This document shows positions 25,890-35,546 of a DNA stretch of 64,000 nt, piece by piece. This DNA is from RYN-230 sp963718305 (GTDB lineage: Bacteria > Actinomycetota > Actinomycetes > Streptosporangiales > Streptosporangiaceae), in the NCBI GenBank assembly GCA_963718305.1, contig CAVQZG010000018.1, positions 434,001 to 498,000 of the forward strand, given 5' to 3'. Position 1 is the first letter of the stretch. The number at the start of each line of letters is the position of its first letter. The notes beneath the pieces were generated by a model, which searched no databases, was not told the DNA's origin, and saw nothing but the letters and a program-made list of their open reading frames with translations. The position numbers and the translations under genes are program-made.

Positions 25890-26789
25890 GTGGCGACAAA
25901 GAGTCTGAACGGGGGCAGGAAATTGATCGCGAAACGTACGGCCCGGGCCGCTGGAGAAACCAGGAAAACCGGGCTATCAGCTGAGAAAACGGCGGCCGTG
26001 GCGCAGGCGGGGGCCCGGATCGGGAAACGCGCACGGCTGGGCTGGTGGGCGGGTGTCATTCTCACGGTGGGTGCCACCGGCGGGTGCGGCCTGCTGCATC
26101 AGGCCGCCGCGCCAGCCGGGATGGAAAGGCAGATCCACGAGGGCGAGCAAGTCAGCGCCGCGACCCAGGCACATGCGTCGGCCGCGGCCCGTCCGGCGGG
26201 CACCAGTGCCAGCGGCAGCAGTGCGGCCAGCCCCGGTACGGTCGGTACCGGGCCTGCGGCCGCAGCCGTGCCCACCCCGTCAGCCACCCCGGGCAAGGTC
26301 CCGGGCAGGCAGGTCACCGCGATCGGCGACTCGGTCATGGCGGCCAGTGCCATGGCCCTGGCAGCGGCCATGCCCGGCATCTACATCGACGCCAAGCCCG
26401 ACCGGCAGATGCCGGCGGGCCTGGCCATCGTGCGCAGGCTCGCGGAGACCGGACGGCTGCGCCCGGTCGTGGTGATCGGCCTCGGAACCAATTACATCGT
26501 CACCACCAAGCAGCTCAATGTTCTGATGAAAATCCTCGGCCCCCACCGTAAGCTGGTACTTATCAACACTTATGTTCCGGATGCGTGGAGCAAGCAAGTC
26601 AACGCTACCGAGGCGGCCTTTATCCAGCAGCATCCCAGTGTGACCCCCGCAGACTGGTTTGACACCATCAGGAACCGGATGAACCTGCTCTGGCCGGACC
26701 ATATTCATCCGGAAATCCCGGGGACCTACGTGTACGCGCGCATGGTGCGCCGGGCGGTCCAGGCCACCCGCGACGTCGCCGTTCCCTGA
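25890..26789 (+). CDS. SGNH-hydrolase domain protein (OatA-type), membrane-anchored
   Basis: 299 aa. A basic N-terminal ~50 residues (AKRTARAAGETRKTG, KRARLGWW), one membrane helix (AGVILTVGATGGCGLL), an Ala/Ser/Pro linker to ~140, then an SGNH fold: block I IGDSVM, block III GLGTNY and block V WPDHIHP with the Asp-x-x-His dyad. This domain is usually fused to an acyltransferase-3 membrane domain and transfers or removes O-acetyl groups on cell-wall polymers; here the acyltransferase part is absent. It should act outside the membrane. GTG start at 25890; no strong SD is visible. It converges on the DUF4097 gene across a shared hairpin. Confidence 0.8.
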   Translation: MATKSLNGGRKLIAKRTARAAGETRKTGLSAEKTAAVAQAGARIGKRARLGWWAGVILTVGATGGCGLLHQAAAPAGMERQIHEGEQVSAATQAHASAAARPAGTSASGSSAASPGTVGTGPAAAAVPTPSATPGKVPGRQVTAIGDSVMAASAMALAAAMPGIYIDAKPDRQMPAGLAIVRRLAETGRLRPVVVIGLGTNYIVTTKQLNVLMKILGPHRKLVLINTYVPDAWSKQVNATEAAFIQQHPSVTPADWFDTIRNRMNLLWPDHIHPEIPGTYVYARMVRRAVQATRDVAVP

Positions 26790-26792
26790 GTC

Positions 26793-26813
26793 GCGCCCGG
26801 CTACGCCGGGTGC
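26793..26813. terminator. hairpin between convergent SGNH and DUF4097 genes
   Basis: gcgcccggc-tac-gccgggtgc: 9-bp stem with one G-T pair, directly after the plus-strand stop and overlapping the TAG stop (26801-26803) of the minus-strand gene. Confidence 0.6.
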
Positions 26814-27751
26814 GACGCCGGGTGCGCATGAGTGACGGCGGAGCCCTTCCGGGTGGTGATGGTGATGTCGCCGCTGTTGTTGCTGGCCGTGATCACGTTC
26901 CTGGCTGTCGGTGACCGCGGCACGGACACGGTCGTGTTGCCGAACGAGTTCCGCGTGGCGACACGATAGGTCGCAGACCCGGCTGGCAGCACGAGCGTGA
27001 TGTTGCCGAAGCTGTCGGTGACGTTCACTTGCCGCGGGACCTTGGTGAACGTCAGCGAGATGTCGCCTGAGTTGTTGCTGGCCACCACGTCGGCCGCGGC
27101 CAGCCCGGTCACCGAGACGGCCCCGAAGCTGTCCTGGATCCGGGTGTTACCCACCACCCCGGCCGCCTGGATGTCGCCGGAGTTGTTGTCCAGCCGGATG
27201 CTCCCGGCCAGGCTGGAGGCGGTAAGGGCACCGGAGCCGTCTGACAGGTGAACATTCCCGGTCAGCCGGGACGCGGTCAGGTCCCCGGCGTTGTCCGACA
27301 GCGTGACCGTGCCGTCCAGCCCGCTGGCGTCCAGTTCGCCAAACGAGTCGCTGACGCTGACCGGCAGCCCGGCCGGGGCGGAGATGCCGAGGTCGAGCAA
27401 GCAGTTGCCGGGCACGCGGCACACCGGGTTGAGGCTCAGGCCGTCCGCGGTCAACCGGTGGCTGAACGACGGCCGGACAAAGCTGCCGCTCAGCTGCCCG
27501 TGGACCACGATCTGGGGACCGGTGCCGGTCTGAACCGTGAGGTCACCATTGCTGCTGTGCACGCGGACCTGACCATGGGCGGGCGGCACGCTGAACCCGA
27601 CCGAGTAGCCGACGTCATGCAGATCGGCCAGGTAGATAACGGTCCTGTTGACCCAGCCGTTCACCCCGAACGCGATGAGGGCCAGCACCACCGGGAGCCC
27701 GACGGCGAGGACCACCCAGCGCGCGCGGGTCATGGGCGGTGCAGGTGGCAT
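26801..27751 (-). CDS. DUF4097 beta-helix (adhesin-like) membrane protein
   Basis: 316 aa. One N-terminal transmembrane helix (WVVLAVGLPVVLALIAFGV), then a right-handed beta-helix of about 20-residue turns that repeat SGDI / SGAL / FGNI / FGAV signatures (NNSGDIQAAGVVG, DSFGAVSVTG, NNSGDISLTF). This is the DUF4097/DUF4098 pattern. A DCxxPC-like pair (CRVPGNC) near residue 110 may form a disulfide outside the cell. It starts 2 nt after the response regulator stop, so it belongs to the two-component operon. Proteins of this type often accompany envelope-stress systems; the function is unknown. Confidence 0.85.
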   Translation of the reverse strand: MPPAPPMTRARWVVLAVGLPVVLALIAFGVNGWVNRTVIYLADLHDVGYSVGFSVPPAHGQVRVHSSNGDLTVQTGTGPQIVVHGQLSGSFVRPSFSHRLTADGLSLNPVCRVPGNCLLDLGISAPAGLPVSVSDSFGELDASGLDGTVTLSDNAGDLTASRLTGNVHLSDGSGALTASSLAGSIRLDNNSGDIQAAGVVGNTRIQDSFGAVSVTGLAAADVVASNNSGDISLTFTKVPRQVNVTDSFGNITLVLPAGSATYRVATRNSFGNTTVSVPRSPTARNVITASNNSGDITITTRKGSAVTHAHPASHPA

Positions 27752-27753
27752 GG

Positions 27754-28395
27754 TTACTCGGCTCCCAGGTAGCGCAGGACCGCGAGGACCCGCCGGTGAT
27801 CCCGGTCGGCGGGAGGCAGCCGCAGCTTGGTGAAGATGCTGTTGATGTGCTTGGCGACCGCGCCCTCGCCGACCACCAGGGCGGCCGCGATGGCCGCGTT
27901 GGACCGGCCCTCGGCCATGAGCGCGAGCACCTCGCGCTCGCGGGCGGTGAGATCGGCCAGCGGGTGACGGCTGCGGGCCAGCAACTGCGCGACGACCTCC
28001 GGGTCCAGGGCGCTCCCGCCGGCGGCGACCCGGTCCAGCGCGTCGAGGAATTCAGCCAGGTCCGCCACCCGGTCCTTGAGCAGGTAGCCGACGCCGTGCG
28101 GCCGGTCGGAGAGCAGTTCGGTGGCGTAGCGCTCCTCCACGTACTGGGACAGGACCAGCACGCCGACGCCGGGCCAGCGCTGGCGGACCACCAGGGCGGC
28201 GCGCAGCCCCTCGTCGGTGAAGGTCGGCGGCATCCGCACGTCCACCACCACGACGTCCGGCTCGTACTTGCCCACCGCCCGCAGGAACTCCTCGGCCTCA
28301 CCGGCGGCCGCGGCCACGTCGTGCCCGGCCTCGGCGAGCAGCCGGGTCAGGCCCTCCCGGAGCAGGACCGAGTCCTCAGCGATCACGACCCGCAT
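27754..28395 (-). CDS. NarL/LuxR-family response regulator
   Basis: 213 aa. The receiver domain has the acidic pair AEDS near the start, phospho-acceptor D52 in VVVVDVRMPP, and the switch residues LSQY and LLKD. The C-terminal LuxR helix-turn-helix is LTAREREVLALMAEGRSN with AVAKHINSIFTKLRL. The ATG overlaps the kinase gene by 13 nt. Its cognate kinase is directly upstream, and the divergent MacB/FtsX-type ABC system is the likely target. Confidence 0.94.
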   Translation of the reverse strand: MRVVIAEDSVLLREGLTRLLAEAGHDVAAAAGEAEEFLRAVGKYEPDVVVVDVRMPPTFTDEGLRAALVVRQRWPGVGVLVLSQYVEERYATELLSDRPHGVGYLLKDRVADLAEFLDALDRVAAGGSALDPEVVAQLLARSRHPLADLTAREREVLALMAEGRSNAAIAAALVVGEGAVAKHINSIFTKLRLPPADRDHRRVLAVLRYLGAE

Positions 28396-29749
28396 GGCAG
28401 CTCCGCCTCGATCACGGTCGGGCCCCCGGCCGGGCTGCGCACCGACAGCCGCCCGTCCACCCCGGAGAGCCGGTCGGCCAGGCCGGCCAGCCCCTGCCCC
28501 TGCGGGTCGGCGCCGCCGATGCCGTCGTCACGGATTACCACCCGCAGCACGTCGCCGTGCCGGGAGGCCACCACCTCGGCCCGGGTCGCGCGGGCGTGCT
28601 TGGCCACGTTGGTCAGCGCCTCGGCCACGACGAAGTAGGCGATGGCCTCGGCGGATGTGGACGGCCGGGCCGTCAGGCTGGCCCGCACGGTGACCGGTAC
28701 CGGGCTCAGCGCGGCCAGGCCGGAGATCGCGGCGTCCAGGCCCCGGTCGGCCAGCACCGGCGGGTGCACGCCCCGGACCAGGTTGCGCAGCTCGGCCAGG
28801 GCCTCCTTGGCCTCCGCGTGGGCCTGGTCGACGATGGCCCGGGCCCCTTCCGGGTCGTCGTCGAACCGGGCCCGGGCCCGGCCGAGGTTCATGGCCAGCG
28901 AGACCAGCCGCTGCTGGGCGCCGTCGTGCAGGTCCCGCTCGATCCGGCGGCGCTCAGCCTCCGCGGACCCCACGGCCCGGGCCCGGCTGGTCTCGAGTTC
29001 GCCGATCCGTTCGGTCAGGTCCGCCTGGCTGCCCGGGCCGATCAGGTAGCGGGCGACCGCGGTGTCGGCCGCGGCCAGCGCCAGCGTCACCCGGGGGGCG
29101 ACCGGCAGCACGATCAGCCCCAGCAGCACGGCCACGGCCACGGTCAGGGGGTGCGGCAGGCCGGCGTTCACATGCCATTGCAGCCGGATCAGCAGCCAGC
29201 CGAACAGCGGCAACCCCAGCATGGCCAGGGCGAACGACCACAGCGCGGTGACGATGATCATCTCCGCGAGACTGAGCGGGAGCCGGATCAGCGCGTACCC
29301 GGTGTGGCGCCATGCCCCCCGCGCGGTCAGCACCCCCCACATCCGCCGGAACCGGCCCCCTCCCGGGTTCACCGGGACCGGCGCGGGCGGGATGCGCACG
29401 CCCAGCGTGACCAGGAACCTGGCCCGCTCGGCCCGGCCGAACTGCAGGCCCAGCCAGAGCGCGGCCACCAGGATCGGGAGGCCGATCAGGAACAGCCATA
29501 GCGTCCCGATGCCGACCAGGGCCAGCCCCACGATCAGGCCGAAGGCCAGCGCGCCGGTGACCACCCCGGCCATCAGGTGAATGACGGCCAGCCAGGTCTG
29601 CGCGGAGACCACCGGCCCGGCCACCGCGGCCAGCAACCGGGCCAGCGGCCCCCGGGCTAGCGGACTCCGGCCCAGGCCAAAGCCGGCCGCGTGACCGCGG
29701 CCCGCCTGGAGGCCGGCCGCGGGCCGGCTCCTGCGCCGCCTTCCGTCAT
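28383..29749 (-). CDS. sensor histidine kinase (HPK7/NarX-like, sensor domain PspC-like)
   Basis: Several membrane helices in the first half (for example GVVTGALAFGLIVGLALVGI and IIVTALWSFALAMLGLPLFG), then a HisKA_3 dimerisation helix with the phospho-His in ERRRIERDLHDGAQQRLVSL, and an HATPase_c domain (VVAEALTNVAKHA, IRDDGIGGAD, QGLAGLADRLSG). It pairs with the overlapping response regulator. The start is uncertain. A strong SD GGAGGAG precedes an ATG at 29747-29749, but that ATG is out of frame with the kinase, whose frame stays open to 29846 without a good start. A frameshift between about 29650 and 29745 would explain this. Confidence 0.85.
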
Positions 29750-29805
29750 CGCTCCTCCGGTGCTTGGTCCCGGGTCTGACGCTAGAGGAATCATCCCGTG
29801 CCGCC

Positions 29806-29871
29806 CATCCCGCAGGATCCCGGCTCGCTGCGGGAGCTAGCACCACCCTGGATCGGGGGTCCTGCGGGATG
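29806..29871. promoter_or_regulatory. 16-bp inverted repeat between the two-component and ABC genes
   Basis: catcccgcaggatccc (29806-29821) and ggggtcctgcgggatg (29856-29871) pair with one mismatch across a 34-nt loop. It lies in the divergent region and is a candidate binding site for the response regulator, or a stem in the ABC transcript leader. Confidence 0.5.
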
Positions 29872-29967
29872 TCGCCGGCCCCTCCTCGCCCGGGACGCTG
29901 TCAGCGCCGGGCCGATCGCGGCCCGGGCCCACTTCTGGCTCACGGCACCGTCACGGGAGGAAGACCC

Positions 29968-30747
29968 ATGAACGCGGACATCACCTCGGGCTGGGCAGGC
30001 GCGGGGGGCGCCGCCGCCCCGCCCGCGGACCCGCTCATCCAGCTCAGCGACGTGACCAAACGATACGAGGACGACGGCCAGCCCGCGCTGACCGACGTCC
30101 GCCTGGACATCGCTCCGGGCGAGGCGGTCGCGGTGATGGGACCGTCCGGCAGCGGCAAGTCCACCCTGCTCAACCTCATCGCCGGACTGGACCGGCCGAG
30201 CAGCGGGACGGTCACCGTGGCCGGGCAGCGGATCGACCGGCTCAGCGAGACCGGGCTGGCCCGGTTCCGGCGGCAGCAGATCGGCATGATCTTCCAGTTC
30301 TTCAACCTGCTGGACGACCTGACCGTGGCCGACAACGTGCTGCTGCCCGCCCAGCTGGCCGGGCTGTCGCGGCGGCAGGCCCGGGCCCGGGCCGCCGAAC
30401 TGCTGGCCGCGCTGCACATCGAGCAGCACCAGGACGCCTACCCCGGGCGGCTGTCCGGCGGGGAGCGGCAGCGGGTGGCGATCGCCCGCGCGCTGGTCAA
30501 CCGGCCCGCGCTGCTGCTGGCCGACGAGCCCACCGGCGCGCTGGACACCGCCACCGGCGAGGAGATCGGCGAGCTGCTCCGCGACCTGAACACCGCCGGG
30601 CACACGCTGGTGCTGGTCACCCACAACCCCGACCTGGCCGGTCACTACGCCAGCCGCACGGTGCACATCGCCGACGGCCTGGTTTTCTCGGGCGACGACC
30701 AGCCCCGCGCCAGCCAGCCTGGCGCGCCGGCCGGGGTACGGCGATGA
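29968..30747 (+). CDS. ABC transporter ATP-binding protein (MacB/LolD type)
   Basis: 259 aa. Walker A GPSGSGKS, Q-loop FQFFNL, signature LSGGERQRVAIARAL, Walker B LLLADEPTGALD and H-loop VTHNPD, in the spacing of the lipoprotein/macrolide-export class. The ATG at 29968 has GGGAGGAAG upstream. The stop overlaps the permease start (ATGA), so the two form one exporter operon, divergent from its presumed two-component regulators. Confidence 0.94.
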   Translation: MNADITSGWAGAGGAAAPPADPLIQLSDVTKRYEDDGQPALTDVRLDIAPGEAVAVMGPSGSGKSTLLNLIAGLDRPSSGTVTVAGQRIDRLSETGLARFRRQQIGMIFQFFNLLDDLTVADNVLLPAQLAGLSRRQARARAAELLAALHIEQHQDAYPGRLSGGERQRVAIARALVNRPALLLADEPTGALDTATGEEIGELLRDLNTAGHTLVLVTHNPDLAGHYASRTVHIADGLVFSGDDQPRASQPGAPAGVRR

Positions 30748-33109
30748 GAGCCGGGCCGGTCGGCCGGGCGGTACGCGGCGGGGTGGCCCGCCGCCGGGTG
30801 CAGACCATCGTCATCGCCCTGGTGCTGCTGGTGTCCACCGGGGCGGCCGTGCTGGCCCTGGCGCTCGTGGTGGACTCCAGTGCCCCGTTCGACCACTCAT
30901 TCGCGGCGCAGCGTGGCGCCCACCTGGCCGTGATCGTCGACCCGGCCCGGGCCACCCCGGCCGACCTGGCCGCGACCACCCGGCTGAGGCAGGTCACCGC
31001 CACCGCCGGCCCGTTCGCGGCGCTGAGCATCGCCGGGCAGCTGGCCGGCCAGGCCGGGCCGGATGGATCCCTGCCCCCCATGACGCTGGCCGGCCGGTCC
31101 GCGCCGGGCGGCCGGGTCGATGACGTCACCTTGCAGTCCGGTCACTGGGCGGACCAGCCCGGCCAGCTGGTCCTGGCGGTCAACTCGGCCAGCGACGTGC
31201 AGATCGGGCTCCCGCTCGGGGCGAAGATCACCGTGCTCAGCACGCCGGGCCATCCGGTGCTGACCGTGGTCGGGGAGGCCACCTCGGTCACCAACTCGGC
31301 GGACGGCTGGGTGACGCCGGGCGAGATAGCCCGGCTGCGCGCAGCCGGGATCGCCCGGCAGCGAGCAGATGCTGTACCGCTTCCGCAACGCCGGCACCGC
31401 CGCGGCCGTCCGTGCGGATGCCGCCGCGGTCAGCCGGGCCCTGCCGTCCGGGGCGGTGACCGCCGTCCAGTCCTACCTGACCGTCCGGGAGCAGGAGACG
31501 TCGCAGATCGGGCCGTTCGTGCCGTTCCTGGTCGCCTTCGGGGTGATCGGCCTGGTGATGTCGGTGCTGATCGTGGCCAACGTGGTCAGCGGCGCGGTGG
31601 TGTCGGGTTACCGCCGGATCGGGATCCTGAAGAGCATCGGCTTCACCCCGGGCCAGGTGGTGGCGGCCTATACGGCCCAGGTCGCGGTGCCCGCGCTGGT
31701 CGGCGTGGTGGGCGGCCTGGTGGCCGGTGACCTGCTGGCCATGATGCTGCTGCGCCAGGCCGCGAACGCCTACGGCGTGGGCCAGCTCAGCGTGCCGGTC
31801 TGGGTGGACGTGGCCGTGCCCGCGGCCATGCTCGGCCTGGTCGCGATCGCGGCCCTGCTGCCGGCCATGGGAGCGGCCCGGCTCAGCGCGGTGCAGGCCA
31901 TTGCCGCGGGCCGGGCCCCCCGGGCGGGCCGCGGCTACGCCGCGCACCGGCTGCTGGGGCGGCTGCGGCTGCCCCGGCCGGTCACGATCGGGCTGGCGGC
32001 CCCGTTCGCCCGCCCGGCCCGCACCGCGATCACGCTGGTCGCCGTGCTGCTCGGGGCGGCCGCGGTGACCTTCGCGGTCGGCCTGGGCAGCTCGCTGAAC
32101 CGGGTGGTGGGCGGCCTGTCGCACGCGGCCTCCGAGCCGGTGCAGGTCTACCGCAACTCGCAGAACTCGTTCATCTTCAGCGCCGCCCAGCAGCGGACCG
32201 TCCAGGCGGCGCTGGCCGCCCAGCCGGGCACGCGCCGCTATGTGGCCGAGACCGACAACGCGATCAGCGTGGCCGGGCTGACCGGGCAGCATCCGCTGAC
32301 CGCGTTCCGCGGCCCGGCCGCCTGGACGGGTTATCCGATCATCAGCGGGCACTGGTACACCGGCCCCGGCCAGGCGGTCGTGTCCACCGGCTTCCTCACC
32401 CTGACCGGCAAGGCCGTCGGCGGCACCGTGACCATCGTGCTGGGTGGCAGGCCGATCCCGCTGCGGATCGTCGGCGAGGATTTCGACGCCCACAACCGCG
32501 GGGTATCGGTCATTACCGACTGGCAGACCCTGGCGGACGCGCACCTCGGCCCGGCCCTGACCGCGCCGGGCCAGTACGACATCGGGCTGCGTCCGGGCGT
32601 CTCCCCGGCCAGCTATGCGCAGTCCCTCGGCACCAGGCTCGGCTCCTCGTACTCGACGTCCCTGAACACCAGGAACTCCGTGGTGGTGAGCCTGATGCTC
32701 GGCCTGATCGGCACCCTCACGGTGCTGCTGGCCCTGGTGGCCGGGCTGGGCGTGCTGAACACGGTCGTCCTGCAACACCCGCGATCGGGTGCACGACCTG
32801 GGCGTGTTCAAGGCCATCGGGATGATGCCGCGGCAGGTCATCGCCATGGTGGTCTGCTGGGTCGCCGGGACCGGGCTGGTGGCCGGCCTGATCGCGCTGC
32901 CGGCCGGGATCGCGCTGCACCACGCGGTGCTGCCGGTGATGGCCTCGTCCGCGAACCTGGGCCTGCCCGCCAGTTACCTGTCCGTGTACCGGGGACCGGA
33001 ACTGGTGGTGCTGGCCCTGGCCGGGGTGGTGATCGCCGTGATCGGGGCGCTGCTCCCGGCGGGCTGGGCGGCCCGGATCCGCACCGCTTCCGCCCTGCGC
33101 GCCGAGTAG
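30744..33109 (+). pseudogene. FtsX/MacB-type ABC permease, two frameshifts
   Basis: An ~788-codon permease with two FtsX modules. The N-terminal part (RRVQTIVIALVLLVSTGAAV, periplasmic domain) is in one frame to about 31345-31367. The rest up to 32774 is in a second frame (FRNAGTAAAV, first module YRRIGILKSIGFTPGQVVAA, second periplasmic domain, LVAGLGVLNTVVLQ). After one extra base at about 32774 the conserved TRDRVHDLGVFKAIGMMPRQ continues in a third frame to the stop at 33109. Every expected segment is present once the two single-base shifts are undone. A perfect hairpin follows the stop. Confidence 0.85.
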
Positions 33110-33117
33110 CGCGGGAA

Positions 33118-33160
33118 CCAGGCCCGGCCGGCCGGACAGGGGCGGACCGGCCGGGCCTGG
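33118..33160 (+). terminator. intrinsic-type hairpin after the FtsX permease
   Basis: Perfect 14-bp stem ccaggcccggccgg / ccggccgggcctgg with a 15-nt loop, beginning 9 nt after the permease stop; no T-run. Confidence 0.7.
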
Positions 33161-33184
33161 CTGCCCCGGGCGACGGCTCGTGTC

Positions 33185-33327
33185 AGCGGGCCCGGGTCCC
33201 CGGCGCCAGGGCCGTGGTCTCGAGGCGCGGCCGGCGGTCTCGGGGCTTGGCCGTGGTCTCGGCACCAGGCCCGTGGTGTCGACGTTAGGCCCGTGGTGTC
33301 GACGTTAGGCCCGTGGTGTCGACGTTA
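33185..33327. repeat. ~20-bp tandem array, about seven units
   Basis: Three identical units ggcccgtggtgtcgacgtta (33268-33287, 33288-33307, 33308-33327) preceded by about four diverged 19-21-bp units (gggccgtggtctcgaggcgc and similar). The last tta is the TAA stop of the minus-strand oxidoreductase, so the array grew outwards from that gene's 3' end. Confidence 0.9.
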
Positions 33328-34349
33328 GGACTGCGGGGTGATGACGATGCGCTGGGTGGTGCCGGCGGCGTCGGCCCAGGCCTGCTCGACCTCGGTGAGC
33401 GACGTGGGCCGCGCGTCGATAACGAAGCTTCCCGCGGTGATCTCCTGGGCGAGGGCGGGCAGTTCGGCGAGGATCTCCCGGGTGCTGACGGACCCTTGCC
33501 CGCTGCCCACGATCTGGAGGCGGGCGGCGCGGAGCGCGGCGGAGGGGATCGCTGCGCTGGGGCCGGCCACCGACCCGATTTCGATCCAGGTCAGGGGCTG
33601 ACCGCGGTCGGCGCGCCCGGTGACGACGGCGGCCATCGCGGCGGCGGTGGGTTCGCCCCAGAGGTAGTCGATCACGACGTCGGCATGTGCGGCGGCCTGG
33701 CCGAGCCGCTGGGCGACGCCGGCGGCGTCCCCGTCGAGCGGCCCGGTGCGAGCGGCCCGGTGGTGAGCGGCCCGGTGTCGAGCGGCCCGGTGTCGAGCAG
33801 CACGGTGCCGGTAGCGCCGAGGGCGGGCAGGCCAGCCAGCCGGCCGGCGTTACGCCCGGCCGCGATGACCTGGTTCGCGCCGAGACGCCTGGCGACCTGG
33901 ACGGCCATCTGGCCGGCGTTCCCGGTGGCCCCGAGGACGAGAACGTTCTGCCCGGCCTGGAACGGCACCCGCTGGCGCAGCGCGACCCAGGAGGACATGG
34001 CCGGGTTCATGGCCGCGGCGACCGCGATGGGGTCGGCGTCCTCGGGCAGGACGATGCTGCGGCGGGTGTCGATGACGGTCTGCTCGGCCATCGCGCCCAG
34101 CCGCGTGTCCGGGAGGACGAAGTAGCGCAGCAGCCCGTCCGCGCCGCGCCCGACACCGTCGATGCCCGGCACCAGCGGCAGTTCGCCGGTGCTGGTGTAG
34201 TGCGACCCGTCGGCCTGCGACCGGACGCGCGGGTGCAGCCCGGCCGCGATCACGTCGATGACCATCTCGTCGTCCCCCGCCGGGGCGGGGGCGGGGAACT
34301 CCTCGTAGCGGGGGGCGGCGTCGAACGAGGTAACGACCGCAGCCTTCAT
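33325..34349 (-). pseudogene. zinc-independent quinone/alcohol oxidoreductase (MDR family), frameshifted
   Basis: About 341 codons. The N-terminal GroES-like part (MKAAVVTSFDAAPRYEEFP, VPGIDGVGRGADG) and Rossmann motif VLGATGNAGQMAVQVARRLG are in one frame. The C-terminal half (VVIDYLWGEPTAAAM, IVGSGQGSVSTREIL, and the end TTQRIVITPQS) is in another. The change falls inside a tandem array at 33737-33795: three units of 15 bp and one of 14 bp. Without the array, VLLD would run directly to DGDAAGVAQRL. No structural zinc cysteines are seen. It is divergent from marR, with operators between, so it is probably the MarR target gene. Confidence 0.85.
33737..33810. repeat. 15-bp tandem array with one 14-bp unit, breaking the oxidoreductase frame
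   Basis: Units agcggcccggtgcg (14 bp, 33737-33750), agcggcccggtggtg, agcggcccggtgtcg twice, and a diverged agcagcacggtgccg. The 14-bp unit alone accounts for the frameshift. Confidence 0.92.
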
Positions 34350-34367
34350 GATGATCTCCGTAATGTA

Positions 34368-34405
34368 GTTGGTAATACGAACTAAAACTAGTTGGTATTA
34401 CGAAC
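34368..34405. promoter_or_regulatory. paired MarR-type operators
   Basis: gttggtaatacgaac (34368-34382) and gttggtattacgaac (34391-34405), each an imperfect palindrome of GTTnGTA half-sites, 23 bp apart, in the 77-nt gap between the divergent oxidoreductase and marR genes. Confidence 0.7.
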
Positions 34406-34426
34406 CGGGTCAAGTAGGCTCCGGAG

Positions 34427-34876
34427 ATGGCCACGCCGCAGGAACCGCCTCGCGCCATCGCTCAGGATGGCCTGGTCGACGCGCTCGTCCAGGCTTCCTT
34501 CGTGACCATGGCCGTGCTGAGCAAGGTGGGCGCCGAGCACGACCTGTCCCTCACGCAGCTGCGGGTCCTCGCGATCCTGCGGGACCGGCGGGTCAGGATG
34601 ACCCGGCTGGCCGACTACCTCGGGCTGGAGAAATCCACCATGACCGGGCTGGTCAACCGGGCCGTGAAGCGGGGACTTCTCGAGCGGGGCGCCAGCGCCC
34701 ATGACGGCCGCGCCGTCGACGTGTTCCTCAGCCCAGCCGGGGCAGCGCTGGCCGAGCGTCTCTACGCCCAGGTCGGGCGGTCACTGTCCCCGCTGACCAG
34801 CGAGCTCAGTCCGGCCGAGCGACGCCAGGTGCAGACGCTGCTGGAACGGATGCTCGGTCCTCACGAGTCCGGATAA
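34427..34876 (+). CDS. MarR-family transcriptional regulator
   Basis: 149 aa with a MarR winged helix: LSLTQLRVLAILRDRRVRMT, then RLADYLGLEKSTMTGLVNRA and a wing with RGASAHDGRAVDVFLSPAG. It probably represses the divergent oxidoreductase through the operators at 34368-34405 and would be released by a small phenolic or electrophilic ligand, as is usual for the family. ATG start with CCGGAG upstream. Its 3' end overlaps the convergent acetyltransferase gene by 16 nt. Confidence 0.92.
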   Translation: MATPQEPPRAIAQDGLVDALVQASFVTMAVLSKVGAEHDLSLTQLRVLAILRDRRVRMTRLADYLGLEKSTMTGLVNRAVKRGLLERGASAHDGRAVDVFLSPAGAALAERLYAQVGRSLSPLTSELSPAERRQVQTLLERMLGPHESG

Positions 34877-35379
34877 CCGGGCTCCAGGTCCTTGATCATC
34901 GTGTCGGACTGCGCGTCGCTGGAGTCCACGATCTCGATAGCCCTCGGAGAGGTACAGCTGCTGGGCGAAGTTCTTCCGCTCGACGCTGAGGCTGATCCGC
35001 CGGATGCCGGCCGAACGGGCCTGCCCGGCGAGGCCCCGCAGCAGGGCCCGGCCCACGCCCCGGCCACGCCAGTCCCTGGCCACGCCGATCGTCAGTTCGG
35101 GTACGTCGGGGGCCACGAACCCGTAGCCCGATCGGCCGCGGGCAGGAAGCGGAGCCAGGCCGCGCCCACTGGCTCCCCGTCCGCCTCGGCCATCAAGCCC
35201 AGATCGGTGTCACGTGGCCAGCCGGCGATGTAATGCGCCGTCGCAGGCGCCGAGAGCACCCGGCGGCGGCTCTTCTTCTTCCAGTCAGCTGACCAGTTCG
35301 CGGCTTCCACCAGCATGTCCGCCAGGAACGACCCGTCCTCCGCCGTAGCCCGGCGAATTACCCAGCGGTTCTCACCCAC
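34861..35379 (-). pseudogene. GNAT-family N-acetyltransferase, two frameshifts
   Basis: In order: WVIRRATAEDGSFLADMLVE and GLMAEADGEPVGAAWLRFLP in frame one; then, after a break near 35125-35130, YGFVAPDVPELTIGVA and the acetyl-CoA motif RDWRGRGVGRALLRGL in frame two; then, after a second break near 34936, EIVDSSDAQSDTMIKDL to the stop in frame three. One extra C at the second site, and a one-base change at the first, restore a normal ~172-aa acetyltransferase. The GTG at 35379 is the likely start. Substrate unknown. Confidence 0.78.
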
Positions 35380-35546
35380 ACCCGCGAAGCTACCGCCCTG
35401 GGTGGGTGGCGGCTGGCGCGGCGCTGCCCTCACTGTTAATGATCCACCCGGCCGCGCGGCGGGAACCGGGGGCGGGGGCGGCTCGTGTCTCCTGGTGAGG
35501 GGCCGCGTTGGTTAGGGTGAGCGGACAGGGCAGAGGAGAAGATCAC

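Noticed and set aside
33268..33327. CRISPR-like array
   Set aside because: The units are 20 bp and directly adjacent with no spacers, and no cas gene is in the window; it is a plain tandem repeat.
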